Source: Haematobacter massiliensis (GTDB lineage Bacteria > Pseudomonadota > Alphaproteobacteria > Rhodobacterales > Rhodobacteraceae). From it: DNA of 64,000 bases. The DNA lies in NCBI RefSeq assembly GCF_000740795.1, contig NZ_JGYG01000006.1:64501-128500 (forward strand), read 5' to 3'. A program made the translations under genes and the position numbers. The notes beneath the pieces were generated by a model. It was not told where the DNA came from and made no database searches. It saw only the letters and a program-made list of their open reading frames with translations. Below are positions 62,775-64,000 of this stretch, piece by piece (within the stretch, counting starts at the first letter, position 1; every line of letters begins with the position of its first letter).

Positions 62775-63239
62775 ATGTCTTATATCCAATCCCGCCTCGG
62801 CAGCGCCGAGGGCAACCGCTTCTTCATCCCCGCGCTTCGCCCAGTCTACGACGCGCTCTTGCCGGTGTCCGAAACGCTGCTTCGCGTGATAGCCGGTTTT
62901 GCATTGGCCGTGCACGGCTGGCCGAAAATCCAGAACCCGATGGGGCTGGCAGGTATGGTCGAAAACATCGGCTTTGCCCCCTCCTGGTTCTGGGCCTTCG
63001 CATTGGCGATCACCGAGTTTGTCGGCGGCATCCTGTTGCTGCTCGGCCTGTTCACCCGTCCTGCGGCGGCGGCTGCGACGGTGGTGCTGCTGGTAACCGT
63101 GTGGTTCCATTGGGTGCTGCGCGGCGAAGGCTACAGCGGGGCGGAGCTGTCGCTGATCTGGGCGGCCGTGACGTTCTTCTTCGTGGCGCGGGGCGGCGGG
63201 CGGTATTCGCTCGATCGTGCCTTCGGCCGGGAATTCTGA
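62775..63239 (+). CDS. DoxX family membrane protein
   Basis: 154 residues with four hydrophobic segments. DoxX signatures are ETLLRVIAGFALAVHGWPKIQNP, ALAITEFVGGILLLLGLFTRPAA and the end GRYSLDRAFGREF. The family is linked to quinone-coupled redox and stress responses. GGAGAA precedes the ATG at 62775. Confidence 0.9.
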   Translation: MSYIQSRLGSAEGNRFFIPALRPVYDALLPVSETLLRVIAGFALAVHGWPKIQNPMGLAGMVENIGFAPSWFWAFALAITEFVGGILLLLGLFTRPAAAAATVVLLVTVWFHWVLRGEGYSGAELSLIWAAVTFFFVARGGGRYSLDRAFGREF

Positions 63240-63246
63240 GGACATG

Positions 63247-63271
63247 GGGGAGAGGCATCCCGCCTCTCCCC
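63247..63271. terminator. Bidirectional stem-loop between convergent genes
   Basis: GGGGAGAGGC pairs perfectly with GCCTCTCCCC over a 5-nt loop between the DoxX and BKACE stop codons. T-runs are short (GACATTT), so strength is uncertain, but the position is right for a shared end. Confidence 0.6.
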
Positions 63272-63277
63272 GACATT

Positions 63278-64000
63278 TCAGAAGTTGACCTTGTCGCCGC
63301 CCTTGAGGGCGAGAATATCCCGTGCTTCGGTTGGGGTGGCGATCTCAAGCCCCAGTTCCTCGACGATCCGGCGGATCTTCGCAACCTGCTCGGCGTTGGA
63401 CGTCGCAAGCGTGCCCTTGCCGATATAGAGGCTGTCCTCCAGACCGACGCGGACGTTTCCGCCCATCATCGCGGCCTGCGTGGCGAACTGCATCTGCGTC
63501 TTGCCGGCCGACAGCACCGACCACCGGTAATCGTCGCCGAAGAGCTTGTCCGCCGTCTCCTTCATGAACACCATGTTTTCCACGGAGGAGCCGATGCCGC
63601 CCAGAATCCCGAAGATCATCTGAACGAAGAACGGCGGCTTCACCAGCCCGCGATCCACAAAATGCGCGAGGTTGTAGAGATGTCCGATATCGTAGCATTC
63701 ATGCTCGAACCGGGTTCCGTGGTCTTCGCCCAGCATCTTAAGGATGCGCTCTATATCCCTGAATGTGTTGCGGAAGATGAAATCATCCGTCCCAAGAAGA
63801 TAGGGCTTCTCCCAGTCGTATTTCCAGGAGCGATCCTTGGCCGCCATGGGGAAGATGCCAAAATTCATCGACCCCATGTTGAGAGAGCACATCTCCGGCG
63901 CAGTCTTCAGCGGCGCCTCCAGCCGCTGCTCCACCGTCATGTTCAGCCCACCGCCGGTGGTGATGTTGATGACGGCATCGGTGGCCTGCTTGATGCGCGG
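63278..64000 (-). CDS. Beta-keto acid cleavage enzyme (BKACE), C-terminal part
   Basis: The last 240 codons are visible; the start is outside the window. Family motifs are ITTGGG (just beyond the first visible residues), PEMCSLNMGSMNFG, the FEHECYDIGHLYNL zinc region with its Glu and His, and VLSAGKTQMQFATQAAMMGGNVRVGLEDSLYIGKG. These enzymes (3-keto-5-aminohexanoate cleavage type) split beta-keto acids with acetyl-CoA to acetoacetate and an acyl-CoA. The substrate class is not readable from the C-terminal part alone. Confidence 0.93.
   Translation of the reverse strand, partial: PRIKQATDAVINITTGGGLNMTVEQRLEAPLKTAPEMCSLNMGSMNFGIFPMAAKDRSWKYDWEKPYLLGTDDFIFRNTFRDIERILKMLGEDHGTRFEHECYDIGHLYNLAHFVDRGLVKPPFFVQMIFGILGGIGSSVENMVFMKETADKLFGDDYRWSVLSAGKTQMQFATQAAMMGGNVRVGLEDSLYIGKGTLATSNAEQVAKIRRIVEELGLEIATPTEARDILALKGGDKVNF

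Noticed and set aside
1-64000. tRNA, rRNA, riboswitch and insertion sequences
   Set aside because: I looked for T-loop-like motifs, conserved rRNA segments and transposase-like frames or terminal inverted repeats in the gaps and found none that I could support; a tRNAscan or Rfam run would be decisive.

Overview
The window reads as a high-GC alphaproteobacterial chromosome segment, most likely Rhodobacteraceae-like. Support for this comes from a VPLPA-type C-terminal sorting signal on an exported phosphodiesterase, a seven-gene mrp antiporter operon, a beta-keto acid cleavage enzyme, an ssu sulfonate operon, a Res-Xre toxin-antitoxin pair and dense ATGA-coupled operons. The family assignment is inference; no rRNA or tRNA gene was seen.

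Layout. 1-8.4 kb: the start of a hydantoinase A gene, an Rrf2 regulator with a flavoprotein, a bestrophin-like channel, a cell-surface-type glycerophosphodiester phosphodiesterase, a BaiN-type flavoprotein, an HisC-like aminotransferase and an unknown 178-residue protein closed by a strong terminator. 8.6-10.2 kb: an orphan Tat-exported family 5 solute-binding protein. 10.5-31.5 kb: a 21-kb acyl-CoA catabolic island with three adenylate-forming ligases, MaoC and crotonase hydratases, a hydroxyacyl-CoA dehydrogenase, three acyl-CoA dehydrogenases, two SDR dehydrogenases, a thiolase, a thioesterase, a nitronate monooxygenase-like enzyme, an ACAD10-like phosphotransferase and an unassigned polytopic membrane protein. 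A TetR regulator sits in the middle. Six copies of one 14-bp palindrome (CTGACA-NN-YGTCAG and variants) lie in its three control regions, so the island is probably one regulon.

31.4-35.7 kb: a nitroreductase preceded by an unannotated 42-residue peptide gene with a good promoter and ribosome site, an AlaX-type editing protein, a uracil/xanthine permease and a Res-Xre toxin-antitoxin module. 35.8-39.6 kb: a GntR regulator, SDR, kinase and class III PLP enzyme that look like an amino-alcohol phosphorylation and elimination pathway; TGATGCATCA operators sit before the regulator and before the operon. 39.7-46 kb: a LysR gene and a flavin monooxygenase facing the ssuADCB operon. 46.8-51 kb: efeUOB plus a second M75 protein for iron uptake. 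It is followed immediately by 49 perfect copies of an 8-bp repeat. 52.2-55.7 kb: gamma-glutamyltransferase, a BASS transporter and an OxyR-like regulator lacking the peroxidatic cysteine. 55.8-61.4 kb: mrpABCDEFG. 61.4-64 kb: small exported proteins, a DoxX protein and the end of a BKACE gene running off the window.

The best candidates for undescribed biology are the TetR-controlled acyl-CoA island of unknown substrate, the 42-residue peptide with its nitroreductase, the GntR/kinase/phospho-lyase-like cluster, and the 8-bp tandem array that has no stop codon in any of six frames. All coordinates and motifs come from reading the sequence; family names rest on remembered motifs, not on searches.
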